Positions 25,035 to 36,317 of a stretch of 64,000 nt of DNA are shown here, piece after piece. Position 1 is the first letter of the stretch. Every line of letters starts with the position of its first letter. The position numbers were made by a program, and so were the translations under genes. The stretch is from Lepeophtheirus salmonis (taxonomy: Eukaryota; Arthropoda; Copepoda; Siphonostomatoida; Caligidae). Below the pieces are notes generated by a model, which was not told where the DNA came from, did no database searches, and saw only the letters and a program-made list of their open reading frames with translations. Location of the stretch: contig NC_052143.2 in assembly GCF_016086655.4 (NCBI RefSeq), positions 29,403,886-29,467,885 on the forward strand, written 5' to 3'.

Positions 25035-25670
25035 TACAAAAATATTTTTCCAGCAACAAATCTTACATGTTTTTTATAAATTGACTTTTTTATTAGTTAT
25101 TTACCATTGTGATCAAAAATAAGGAATTTATTATACTTCCAAAAAAATGTCCATTTTTGTGATTTTTTGTACTTACAACAACACATTTTTCCTGATTCAG
25201 AAAAAAATAGATAAATAATTTTTATATTATTTTTAATCGGGAAAAATGTACCAACAAACTATAATTTATACTTTTTCCCCTTTTTTAGTAGTCTATAGGC
25301 AAAAAATAACTCTAAATCATGTAGTGTTAGTAAAAAAAAATCCCAAATGAGCACTCAATATGCTACAAAACCGAAGTTTCGGGTTGTGAAGGTAATTTTC
25401 ATCCTTTGCCGTGTAAAAACAAATCAAAAGCATAACATCACAAATAAAGGGCAAAAAAGATGTAATTAAGTTGACTTGTCTTATTATTTTTGTTCCTTAG
25501 AGAAGTTTCATGGGTCTTTTTATGACTTTTTTAATCCATTTTGATCAAAAGTTTACAGCATTTAATTTAAAGTATTAATTTGTCAGATGGAGTTGCACTA
25601 ATAAATCGTAACTAAACATAATAGTGTTAAAACTACTACAACTGACATAGGAATGGTAACCAATACGAAT
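25035..25670 (+). repeat. Dispersed repeat family C, copy 3
   Basis: The most extended family C copy: CCAGCAACAAATCTTACATG, TTTACCATTGTGATCAAAAA, AATGTCCATTTTTGTGATT, then the CAGATGGAGTTGCACTAAT end block at 25583. A Tc1-like element sits 25 bases beyond its right edge, so the repeat may continue on the far side. Confidence 0.5.
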
Positions 25671-25694
25671 ACATTATGCTTTGTTATATATATA

Positions 25695-26537
25695 TACAGG
25701 GTGAGGACTCAAAAAAATTAAAAGCCGTTTTCACTCCTACATATTTTTATTTTGTGCAATTTTTACTCAAAACTTTTAAACCAAAAGTTGATAACTCAAC
25801 AATTTTCTACACTTTTTATTCTATATGTAGAACCTCTATTCTGATTTATGTATTCAATACGGAGACAACAGAAGCACAGTTGGCCTTGATGATGTCCAAA
25901 GACACGTTGTCCACTCCTACGTCATCACGGTCTTTAGGCAACAACATTCGGCTGTGAAGTCTTGTTCGTCTTGCCCTCCAAGACGCACCAAACAGCGAAG
26001 TAATGGAGATCCATGTCAGGTGAGGAGGAACAACTGAACTCTGCGGGATAGAAGGCAGCCACGTTCCCCTGCAGAAATTCTACACCTTCTTGGACGTGTG
26101 TGCAAGGACGCAGTATTTCGTAAACACATAGTTGTCCCTGGGGAACGTGCTCTTCAACCATGGCAAGACATGGGCCTTGTAGTAGACGTCTGTGTTGACT
26201 TTCTCGTTGGCCATGAAGAAGTAAAATACATCGTGCTGCCGTCCAACACTACTAACCAAAACAATAACCTGAGATGGATGTTTTATCCTGAAGGATCAAT
26301 CAACCGGAGCTCTTGGTTCAGCCAAGAAGCGATCATTTATCTTGTTCAGAACAGTGTCCACTGTGAAGATCTTCCTATCACAGATCGACTTTTGTACAGA
26401 GAGAATTGCACGCCCTCTGCCGGTTTACTTGTTGCTTGGACATTCATGATCGCACAAAAACATCAAATTGTCAGACTTTTAGAAATAATGCTAGACGACC
26501 TTGAACAGGATTCTAATTTTTGAGTCCTCACTCTGTA
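25695..26537 (-). mobile_element. Tc1-like element with well-preserved terminal inverted repeats
   Basis: The left end TACAGGGTGAGGACTCAAAA mirrors the right end, where TTTTTGAGTCCTCACTCTGTA closes at 26537; the ends are TA. The minus strand carries most of the catalytic domain. KIFTVDTVLNKINDRFLAEP (first-aspartate region, its first Asp-Glu decayed) comes first, then a VIVLVSSVG block and NEKVNTDVYYKAHVLPWL. Then come YCVLAHTSKKVQNF (second aspartate lost) and a CSSSPDMDLHYFAVW block (third). The DNA-binding half is missing. Plus-strand frame 26098-26523 (141 codons) is a shadow. Intact ends with a decayed core suggest movement as a non-autonomous copy. Confidence 0.78.
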
Positions 26538-27559
26538 TATTATGTTTAGGGAATATGCCTTAATAATGCATATTCCCTGCTCCAGGAATGACCGTGAATC
26601 AAACAATGGGCAATTTTTTGATTTCTTATCAATAAACTATGCAATCGCCAATCAATAAAACTATTTAGACAAAGTTTAGGTCTTGGATCACCTGCCGGTT
26701 AAAATCCACATTTATTGTTTTCATTTTTAGACAAAGAGCACGAAAATTTTAAATTGCAGTAGGTTTGGCCTTAAAATACTATTTTAAAGATCAAATTTTC
26801 GAGTATAATTTTGATTCGAAGCCATATTTCAAAATAAAATAACAAGTTAAATGAAAATTAAAGATGTAGTAATATTTAATGATAAAAAATATTACAGCAT
26901 TCAAATAAATTAGTTGTTAAGTTATTTAGAAGATAGTTCAATTTGGATCAATTATCTCAGTTTAACTCACAGTTTGTTTATGGAATATTTAATAAATATG
27001 AAATTTGACGTTGCATGAAAATGTTTATAAATTAAATTTATGTAGGTCCATAATTTGACTAACAGTAAGATATTTTTAATGTTTCAGAGGCAGGAAAAGT
27101 TTATCAAAAGTATAAGTATAACTTACATATAATTAATGTTTACTCATTAAATACATTGCATAGGAGATATATTGAAATTGAGATTTATTTTCCTACCTCT
27201 AAAATATTATTTACTTATTACAACTAGTCAAAAATAAACTGGAAACATTTCAACGTAACCTTACATTGCTTCTTTATTAAATATTTTATAAAAATATTGA
27301 AAGTTAAACCAAAAAGATTACTCAAAATCGAACTAATTTTTTGACAGCAAATCATTTCAAGTTTTAATATAAGGATTATTCTTTAGTTTTTTCTATAATA
27401 TAATACAATTAATAAATGTGTCAATAAGTTAAAAGCTTCTGTATGTGGTTATTAATTTCACTGAATTTTTGTATTTCATGACCCTTTTGGATCATAGCAT
27501 AAAGCATTGTAAAGGTGTGCGTGTATACTATAAACACTTTTCTGAGAGTATTGTGCTTA
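26538..27559. other. AT-rich stretch, no gene seen
   Basis: Very AT-rich with no coding signal. A near-mirror word pair (GGGAATATGCC / GCATATTCCC) at 26550-26580 forms a short hairpin. Confidence 0.5.
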
Positions 27560-27780
27560 GCTGGATCAATCGTGCATTATCGTGCGTCAAGTAAGAAGTC
27601 TCAAATGAATAAATTTACCATATTTTACATTTTAACAACCTTAAAAGGAAAGAACGTATCGAAAGCTACCAAGAAAATTTGTGATGTATACTGATCGATA
27701 CTCGTTCGGATCGTGTTGCACAGCAGTGGTCCGAGCGATTCGGGCAAAAATGTTGTTACATTATGTAATGATAAAAAAAA
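27560..27780 (+). mobile_element. Mariner N-terminal fragment
   Basis: Plus-strand pieces align with the 30575-30930 mariner: the TTTACCATATTTTACATTTT start region, then KATKKICDVY and an RVAQQWSERFGQ-like helix-turn-helix recognition region. It stops near 27775. Frameshifted. Confidence 0.55.
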
Positions 27781-29330
27781 CTGACTTCATTTAAAAAAAA
27801 AAATATTGTTTCTCTCATAAATTACTTTTCAACATTTTCAAAATGTTCTTATTTTAGCTATTGTAGATTTGACGCCCTTCCAGTTGTTTGATGAAGAAAA
27901 TGAGAGTTATATTTTGTTTTTTATTTAGACTCCTTGTATTGTGCTTGTGGAAGTATATGTTTATTTAATTAAAACCAATTAATTAATTATAAACTTTCTC
28001 TTTTATTAACATGTGAACCTGTTGAAAAACATATTTTTGCTTTTCAAAAGGATTCCTGATTAAATTAAATCTATCCTACTCCCGTGTAACAGTACTCTAA
28101 CAGATTTATTTATACGAAACACCTTGCATTATTCCTCATAAAGTTCGATTAAAAAGCTGAAAATCCATCTATTGCTATAAACATTCATAAGTTTCTGAAT
28201 GTAATTTATGTCCTTGTAACCAAGGAACAAAAATACAAAAAACCTCTCACTACAACGTTATTAATTACTCTGATGACGTTGACTATTCACAAATCTATGT
28301 AATAGATTAGGATGGCTAGTGACTATGCTTTAACCAACATAATAATTTAACTTCAGATATGTTCAGGAATTGTAATTTCTTTACTTATACTAAATGTAAG
28401 CCTTCGATTATAAAAAAATATAAATTATGATAGTTTTTGAAGTCGGATTTGGTACAGATTTTCCGAATCCTTACTGTGACTCTACCAAAAAAGTTACTAA
28501 CTCCGACTACGAAGCCCTAGTATCAACCTTCAAATGATACTTGTACAAATTTGTGACTTTAAATTAAACGTGGCTCAATTACTACACTCCAATTGGCAGT
28601 CACCCGAGTGAAGTGTAGGCAATGAATCAAATTCAAAGAATGAAAAGATGCAACTGTTGGATAGCAAGGTTTTGCTCTGAGTATTCTGAGTTACGTATTG
28701 TATAATATTAATTGTTTTCCTTGAAAAAAGGTCAGGCTATCAAAAACGATTATTAGATTACATTGTTGGAGCGTTCGAAGAGTGGAAAAAGTCATCTCTT
28801 AAAGAAAAATAATAATGGTGCTTCATCAAAACAATGCAATGTGTGATAAATCCCAGATAACGATGCCAAAAATGCATTGATAGGGCTCCAAATAGCTTCC
28901 CCATCCACTGCATTCTCCAGATGTGCCCCCCGTGACTGTTTACTGTTTGCAAACGTCAAAAGAATGCTCATTGTAAAAAAATCTGAGATAATTATTAGGT
29001 AATCACCGAAACTTAGGCCTATTTTGAGACAAAAGATAAATTGAACTATAAAAATGTTAATGGAAAATTGTATTACCGCTATAACGTTGTATTGTTCTCT
29101 AAAGTAGCTATTTTGAATAAATAAATTGATTTTCCTAAAAAAAAAGTGTTTACTATAGCAGCCTACGGTATTAGCACCCTTGTAAGAAGAAAAAGTTACA
29201 ATTGTCATGTGAAATATTAATAAAATTCCATAAATTGCCATATCTCAAACGCGACATCTGGCGGCGGAAGAAGATTTTTATGAAGCCAGAGAAATTGCAT
29301 TGAACTAACAGTCCCATTTCGTTACTAGGC
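27781..29330. other. AT-rich stretch, nothing confidently assigned
   Basis: The longest frame (minus, 28792-29241, 149 codons) is hydrophobic and AT-biased over most of its length, with a GC-richer end at 28792-28950. I do not recognise it and would not call it a gene. Confidence 0.4.
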
Positions 29331-29483
29331 TTATAGCTTTGATGTAAAAAGTCGATATAATGATAATCTGTATTCTATGAATCGGTCGTAAAAGTTGTCA
29401 TCGAACATACTACGATGATAATGCCATCCAAAATCATCATAGGTATCACCATCGACGTCATTATAAATATATTTTGGAGACAT
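29331..29483 (-). CDS. Small unrecognised ORF, acidic and Tyr/Phe-rich
   Basis: A 50-codon minus-strand frame from ATG at 29483 to TAA at 29331. It is rich in Asp, Tyr, Phe and His (YIYNDVDGDTYDDFGWHYH near the start) and base composition is less AT-rich than its surroundings. No family recognised. It could be an exon, a small peptide or chance; no splice or promoter evidence was found. Confidence 0.2.
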   Translation of the reverse strand: MSPKYIYNDVDGDTYDDFGWHYHRSMFDDNFYDRFIEYRLSLYRLFTSKL

Positions 29484-29700
29484 ATACTAGGTTGATGAGG
29501 CAAATCCTTAGCAATCTTTTCTCATACGTACACACTTTCAAATCTTGATTCATTCTATTCAGCCACCATTGGCCACACAGATGTCGACAAGCCTCTTGCA
29601 GAAAGAGCTGTTAGTATTGTGAATGAAGTTTGGGGCAATGGCAGCCTACTCCTCGTCGATAGAAACCTATCCATATATTATTGTAAAAAAATAGCGTATC
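29484..29700 (-). mobile_element. Tc1-like C-terminal fragment
   Basis: Minus-strand text at about 29660-29560 reads EVWAAIAPNFIHNTN, then FRKRLVDICVANGGYI, close to the usual C-terminal end (FRxRLExxIxANGGYIE). Nothing else of the element is visible. Confidence 0.5.
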
Positions 29701-30469
29701 TCTAAGATTCATTCTATCCGATTACTGAATTACAACTTTTTTGGATTCTTGAAGGATATAAGAATTTGGATTTCATTTTGTATTTCTGCCATTATTAAAT
29801 TTGTAAAATAATTATTATATCAATTATAGATATAAGGTAGTAACATAGATTTAAAATCATTTTATGAGGATTGTTTTATTTTACTTAAATCAATCAAAAT
29901 GCCAAACTGTTTTTAAACTCTATTGATAGCACATTAAAAATGATTCAGGGATTTGAGATTGTACAGGATCCTTAACTCCAGACCTTGATATTTATGCTCC
30001 TGACTCAAACATGCTACTCAAATATTTTAAATAATCAAAATTATTATAGCCAAGATCCAATTAGTTTTAAATTCATCATATTTTCTCAAAGAGTACAGTA
30101 TAATAAAAAAATATCAATCAAACATATTTTGATTGATGAAGGATTTCTGTTTATATGTATTATATTCTACCGATAAATAAGCAAGAAAGCATAGTTTAGT
30201 AGATATTTATTATGAACATCCTATAGCTTTAAATAGCTATTCATACTTTCTCCCCCCTCCTCCTCTGAAAAAAGTTGGATACTAGATTTTATTCTCTTAA
30301 GAGTAATTCATTTTGTTTTCACAACTTTGGCTTATCATATATACATCAATACTTACAAGAACGATCCTGAAGAGATAATACTTTTTTTTAAATTCTATCA
30401 AAATTATCTTGATATATTAGGGTTGGGAAACAGTAATTTCGTATTTCCCGCACTTTTTTTAAATAAATA

Positions 30470-30930
30470 TAGGTTGTTCATTATTGGTCACATCGGATCA
30501 TACGATAAGGTGTTGTTAAGTTGTGAATGTTTAATACTAACGAATTGGGGACAGTATTGCACTTGACGGATTCCATCGTGCGCGAGTATGGAGGTATCAA
30601 AGGAAGAAATTCGCCATATTTTACCTTTTTACTACCTGAAAGAGAAAAACGGGTCGAAAGCGACAAAGAAAATTTGCGATGTATACAGGCCCATACTCTT
30701 TCGATTCGTGTTACACAACAATGGTTCGAGCGATTTCGTTCTGGTGTAATGGAGGTGAATGATAAGCCACACAGTGGCATGCCTCTTGTCCAAAATGTTG
30801 ATATAATCATGGAAAATATACCGTCATGTTAGGAGTCGTAGCATTGCTGAGGAGCTGAACATTGATCATAAACCGTTTTGAAACATTTACAGAAGGCTGG
30901 ATACAAACAGAAAATCAATCTCTGGTCGCC
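30470..30930 (+). mobile_element. Mariner N-terminal fragment
   Basis: Starting at ATG near 30590, the plus strand reads MEVSKEEIRHILPFYYLKEK, then KATKKICDVY. In the next frame come RVTQQWFERFRSGVMEVND and PHSGMPLVQNVDIIME, then RSRSIAEELNIDHK at about 30830-30870. This is the paired helix-turn-helix region of a mariner of the kind related to vertebrate SETMAR. It is cut off at about 30930, where non-LTR sequence begins; the retroelement may have inserted here. Confidence 0.72.
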
Positions 30931-30959
30931 ATTTGGGGTTCAAATTTGACTTCAATAAA

Positions 30960-32520
30960 GGGCCTTGAAAATTGGCTATTTGCGTATTTGCCAATAGGGA
31001 CAAGGGCTTTTAAGAGAAGGGGTACATGAAGTTGGATTCTAATTGGTAACAAATTATCAGACAGGTAAAATTTATGGCTGTGGTACTGCTACATAATTTG
31101 ATCGATTGACTTTTTCTATGTTAGAAAAGAATTCCTCGGGAAAAAATCATATTCCCTATTATGGGTCCTTGAAAAGACCTAAATTTTAAAACGCCCTCAG
31201 TATGGCACTTTTTTGCAGATATCAAAGTAAAGTAGGATTTGATGTAATTTGGTTGTGTGGGCCTAATATTGATGATCCAAAGTTTTTCATTGCCAAACTT
31301 GTGTCAATATTATCTCACAGAGCGGTTGTTCTGGGAAAAGATTTTAACATCAAGTTAAAATAAAGCCGTGATTCAAAAAATAACTCAGCTAATTCCAAGC
31401 CTCGAGCTACATACAAAATCTCTCTTGTCTATTATTTTTCTCATTCATCATTTGCTGTTGACAAACAAATCTTCAAGGATCGATTCTTTTCAAGGGATTT
31501 GGTAGAGATGCACTAGGATATCTGACCACCGAGGCCTGATTGTATATTTGAAATCCAATTCAAAAATACCAACATATAAATCATCTTGGAAACTCAACCC
31601 TATCTTAATTGACGATCCTGAGGTTAATTATGGGATCATTTCAACAATTGAAACAGCCAGATCTGAAGTAACAAATGGTGATTTCATTTTTGCTTGCGTT
31701 AAGAAGATGATTCAGTTAATCAAAATGTTTTTCGTAGAGCTGGAGCAAAAAAAAGCAAAAATTAAACGAAAACGTCTTAGTTAAATTGAAAATAGCAATG
31801 AGGATGTAATATCTCCTTAACACAAATATTATAAAATAGATCAAATGTATGGCAAATCTCATCTTTTTCATAGTGTCGAGCTCAAAATAGAGCATATAGA
31901 TGATCTATCCAACTCCAGGTTCCATTGTTTAAAATAAGAGATTAAAAGAAACTCAAACAATGATTTATCCTTAAAGAGGGAAACTGGTGAAACATCCAAT
32001 GATCCTGTATTTTTATATAATGAAATTGTATCCCATTATTTGAAACTCTTCAGATGTATTGACTGTATAATATCCGAAGTGGTTTTTACGAGAAATTGGG
32101 ATGCCAATCATTCAATGAGTGTTTGATCGGTTATGAGGTCAAAAGCCGCCACAAAACTCATATATCCATTGATGAAATCAAGTCAGCTATCAAGGATGCT
32201 AAAATGAACAAAGTACCTGATCAATCTGGGCTTACTTTTGAATTTTATAAAAAAGTTTACATTTTATTTGGCTCAAATCTTACTACTGTTTTATGAAAAG
32301 GTAATGGCTCAAAGATTTTTCTCAACTTCGCTTCAGAAAGCAAAATTGTTTTAATTCCTAAAGAGGGGAAAGATCCCAGCCATTTTTAGAATTTACGCCC
32401 TCTTATGATCGAAAATGCATTTATAAAATTAATTCATATATCATCGTAAATCGCATTAAAAAGTGCTAAATAAAAACATACATTCTTCACAGTAGGGTTT
32501 TTTTTAAAGAAAAAAATATG
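30960..32520 (+). mobile_element. Non-LTR retrotransposon remnant (L1/Tx1-like)
   Basis: Plus-strand blocks give an AP-endonuclease end (GPNIDDPKFFIAKLVSIL then GKDFNIKLK at about 31260-31365; SDHRGLIVYLKSN at 31520-31565; SSWKLNPILIDDPEV at 31580-31625). The start of a reverse transcriptase follows: ISIDEIKSAIKDAKMNKVPD at 32163-32222, then LTFEFYKKV, KIVLIPKEGKDPSHF and NLRPLMIEN at about 32340-32412. The catalytic YxDD region is not reached. Several stops. It differs from the RNase H-bearing elements at 10.5 and 15.4 kb. Confidence 0.72.
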
Positions 32521-32989
32521 GATTACGTTCTTTTTACATTTTAATCTATACACCAAATGTCGAAATGATCAAAATATCTATAAATATGCTAGACGACACC
32601 TTTTTTGTCTACTACGGGGTGTACATTTGAATATAACTCTTTAACGAACCATGTATCTTTATTGAATTCACCCTTTTCATTTATTTAATTTGAAGAAATT
32701 ATATATGTATTTAGAGAAAATGATAAAGTGACGTCATTTGCAGTGTAATAAAGAGTGAAATCGAGCCTGAGAAAAAATACTTCACATAGACCATGAATAT
32801 AATCTAGCTAATTGCACACAGGCTTAAAAACTTGGGGCTTATTTAATGAAATACTTTCTTTATGTTCGAAATTGTCTTATTCATCAATATAATCTCGACT
32901 AAGATCAGCACAATAATGTCATTGCCGCATTAACATTTTGATGCCACTTTTATAAAATACACTTTATTGGGAGCCAAATCAAGGGAGAA

Positions 32990-33090
32990 AGGTGTTGATG
33001 TTATCTTCTTAATCAAGGTATTCTATGAATGGTATGCCATGTGTATCCCAAAATAACACGATTATAACATTTCCAGCTGATGATTGTGAT
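32990..33090 (-). mobile_element. Possible mariner catalytic-core fragment
   Basis: On the minus strand, VIIVLFWDTHGIPFIEYLD followed by EDNINTF resembles the mariner segment between the first and second aspartates. It is short and isolated. Confidence 0.4.
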
Positions 33091-34435
33091 TAAGGGTGCT
33101 TTGGACAAGAGTCACCAATAGAGCATGAACGATATTTACTTATATTAAGTTATAAGAAAGAGACAGTGGATTGTGCTGTATTGTGTAAAAATAGTAAAAC
33201 AATAACTATCATTATTCAGCTACTCGCTACTAGCTAGAGAAGTACTTAACACGCAATTGAGTCACATGTTGACAAAACTCCTTCAATTCCATTAATCATT
33301 ATTATTTGAAAGGGATATTATTAAGTGATAATTAAATAAAAATATTGTTCTTCCAAAGATGAGTTAGACAACCCAAGAAGTTAATTTTAAGAATCTACTC
33401 TTGAAGAAATAAGAAATATCTCAAGTCCTTCTCGCTAGTAGTCCTTGATAACAAGTAAATTTGGATTGAAAGCGATAAAAAATACAATGAGTGTTCCACT
33501 AGATAAGATAAATGCTGGATTTATACCATATATAAGTAGCATGTCTGCTGAGTGAAAGGAAGGAGCAACAGAAAAAAAAAATAACAAAAGAGATTTGTAG
33601 TTTGTTACTAAAGTTTTTTGCATTATAAATTTTTACATAGTGGGTTTATTAGCATTTTTATAAGTTTAAGTGTTAAATATTGTTTCATTATCTTTGACAT
33701 TATTGATAAATGATTAAAGTATGTCTATTTGATGTAAATAAGTTTAGGTTTAAAAAATAAAAATACAATGTTTGCATGGTTGAAAAGAATGGGCAAATAA
33801 CCAATTGAAAGTCTGGAAAACTGATAAAAATGGGATACGTCATGAAGGAAAAGATAAAGCAGCGCCATTTATGGTATTATAGAGAGTGTAATTTTGACGG
33901 GGGAAATCAATTATATCTAACATGCGCGTTTTTTCAGTTCGTTTCTATCTTTTCTAACTAACAATACAAACATTTGAGAATTCTGCTTACTTTCCCTGTT
34001 ACACTTAGGATTTTTGAAATCTGAACACTTACTAATTCTATGATTAGTTAAGTATGAGTACTTAAATCAATTCATATTTTGATTTTATTATAGTTTTGTG
34101 TACGTCATAAATGCAAAAGGCGTCATATATTTGACTTCTTGAGTTTTAAAGGGATATTTAGACTTACAATATAGAAAAGTACATATCTAAAGAGAATTTA
34201 TGTCAAACAATACCAAATAAAAATGGACATATATATTATTGCAGTAAACTGTCAACCTCCTTTTTTTTACATTTATATATTGCTATTTTTTATAAATTCA
34301 TTTTAAGACTTCTACATTTAGGATATTTTATACTTATTAATGTTAAATATATATATTGAATTTCTTTATAAGTGGTTCCACATAGATAAAATATATTTTT
34401 TGTCCACCATCAAAAATTGCAAAACGCTTTTATAT
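33091..34435. other. AT-rich stretch, no gene seen
   Basis: No coding signal. A minus frame at 33435-33623 starts with a hydrophobic stretch but has no other support. Confidence 0.5.
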
Positions 34436-35143
34436 CGACCGGGTGGTCCATTGAAATCTGAACGCTTACTAATTCCATAATCCATTAAGTTTGAGTTATT
34501 GAATCCATTTATATTTTGATATATTCAAGCATAAACAATTAGTTACAAAACAAACCTGAGTTCTCTAGCTTACGTACAAGTCAAGAAAAAAATCAATGCT
34601 AATAACCTCAAGTCAATGAGGGTCCATGAAATAGATCTCGGGGTTTCCCATCAGAATGTTCACAGAGCTATCCAAAAAGTGGGTGGAAAGAGCCTTGTGA
34701 AGTTGGAGAGGGCACTTTTGACACCAACGATTAAAAAAACCATCCCTACCGTCGCAAGACTCTTTAGAATTATTCTTTTTTATTTCTTTCGAACTCTTTG
34801 ATGACACTTATGGACCCCTAATACCAACCCTCCTCGACTACACCTTTAGGGTGCATGTCAATAAGAAGGCCTTCTGTGTCCGTCATCCAAACACCAAGGC
34901 GCTCAAAGCTACTGCCAACCACCACTAGCACACCATGACAGATTACTACATCTACGGCCTTCTGTTGCCGCCTGCAAGTCATTATTTCCGCTAAGGGTAG
35001 CTATAAACGATTAAGAGAGCTCAGGTACGCATTTATTTATAGTATTAATTTTGATGAAATTATTTGTGTTCATCAATCTTTTTAATTATATCTTGTAGAA
35101 TTTTAAAATTCAAGGTGGTCAGATTTTAATGAGCCACTCGGTG
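34436..35143 (+). mobile_element. Tc1-like family 1, non-autonomous copy
   Basis: The left end GGGTGGTCCATTGAAATCTG and a right end that mirrors it (near 35110-35143) bound it. The plus strand keeps the second helix-turn-helix (SMRVHEIDLGVSHQNVHRAI, 34613-34672) and ERALLTPTIKK. It then jumps to the C-terminal region (KAFCVRHPNT-like words at about 34870-34900). The first helix-turn-helix is also largely lost. The catalytic core is missing at the family's common breakpoint. Confidence 0.72.
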
Positions 35144-35907
35144 GATTTGGTGCCTCAACAAATTTTTTTTTCTCGAAAATAATATTGAATAAAAATCCAT
35201 CAAATGAGGAACTCCCAATTATTTTTTATTACTTCATATATACACAAATAATCCAATACTTCATTGGTATATTTGAGTCCATTAACAGTTTTTTATTCAA
35301 ATTTGTAGATTAGTTAAGAAACCCAAGAATTTTAGCAATAGTTTCAATATATTTTTTATTGGACTCATATTTGCCCAATATGGACCCTTTCTTTCTTATT
35401 ATTTTTATTTTTGTGACGGCTCATTATGAGTACTTTAAGTGCAATTTACGTCACACCCAAATGATTGATTAGACTAATTGGTTGATACAAATTGACGATA
35501 CTTTGTAAATGAAAACAAATCCAAACCACTCTCCCATTTGAGTAAAATCATTCTCTTGCTTGCTTTTCTTTTGATGGGCCACGCCTATGTACAATCATAG
35601 AATATATTATTATTAAACTTATAAATAACTACTATCTGTAATGAATAAAATCATCATATTGTTGCGAAAGTGATAAATAATCAAAAACAGACACTATACA
35701 TGTAAATTATATGTATACATATTGTATGAACGTAATGATATAAATGTATAAATGATGAATGAGAGCAAGTCCTAACGTAGGATCTATAATATAAACTCCA
35801 TCAATGTAAATATAATGAAGATCTTGTAAAAATCTAGATAGTTAAGGCGGGTTACCACATCTATCGTACGTGTATACGTCTAAGTGTATATATAGGTATG
35901 TATGATA
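35144..35907. other. AT-rich stretch, no gene seen
   Basis: No coding signal or recognised repeat. Confidence 0.5.
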
Positions 35908-35984
35908 TTTTTGTTAGAGCAACTCTTCCCCGATATCATTTATATGTATAAATGATATCGGGGGAAGAGTTGATCTTACAAAAA
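35908..35984. repeat. Near-perfect hairpin (inverted repeat)
   Basis: Arms of 25-26 bases at 35920-35944 and 35947-35972 pair throughout except for one extra G, around a two-base centre. Pairing continues outward to about 35908/35984 with two mismatches. The core word of the left arm is CTTCCCCGATATCATTTATA. It stands alone with no transposase nearby. Confidence 0.75.
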
Positions 35985-36083
35985 ACTTCCGTCAATCATT
36001 TATATTGGTATATGAAATGATGAAAATTTATTGTTGAATGGGCATGTTAAAAAAACGAAAATCAACAAATCAAACCTGACAAT

Positions 36084-36317
36084 TTGAAAAATGTTTTGCA
36101 GGAGATAAAGAATAAAGCTCATGATGATAGGCTAACATCAGCTGGGGGAAAAGTTATAAACAAGGACATTTGCCAGGATTACCCCGATGTCGATCCCCAA
36201 TTCTACTCTGACTGCAAAAAGGACTTAAAATTATTACTCTGCAACAAAATCCTGAGGATTACGCTCCATCTTTTATTTGCAGACACGAATGTTCAATCAA
36301 GGTTTGAATATATTTAG
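36084..36317 (+). pseudogene. Unrecognised coding fragment
   Basis: A frame of up to 77 codons with protein-like composition and mixed codon use (AHDDRLTSAGGKVINKDICQ, YPDVDPQFYSDCKKDLKLLL). A plausible 3' splice site, ATGTTTTGCAG, precedes 36102, so it may be an exon from 36102 or part of an old transposon gene. I do not recognise the family. It ends at a TAG at 36315-36317 in AT-rich sequence with no donor site that I can defend. Confidence 0.35.

Noticed and set aside
26098..26523. 141-codon plus-strand ORF
   Set aside because: It is the complement of a minus-strand Tc1-like catalytic domain bounded by TIRs.
28792..29241. 149-codon hydrophobic minus-strand ORF
   Set aside because: Most of it is AT-driven Ile/Phe/Leu composition; no family, splice or regulatory evidence. 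The GC-richer end may be an unrecognised transposon scrap.
33435..33623. Minus-strand ORF with a signal-peptide-like start
   Set aside because: Hydrophobic start is explained by T-rich sequence; no continuation, no homology recognised.
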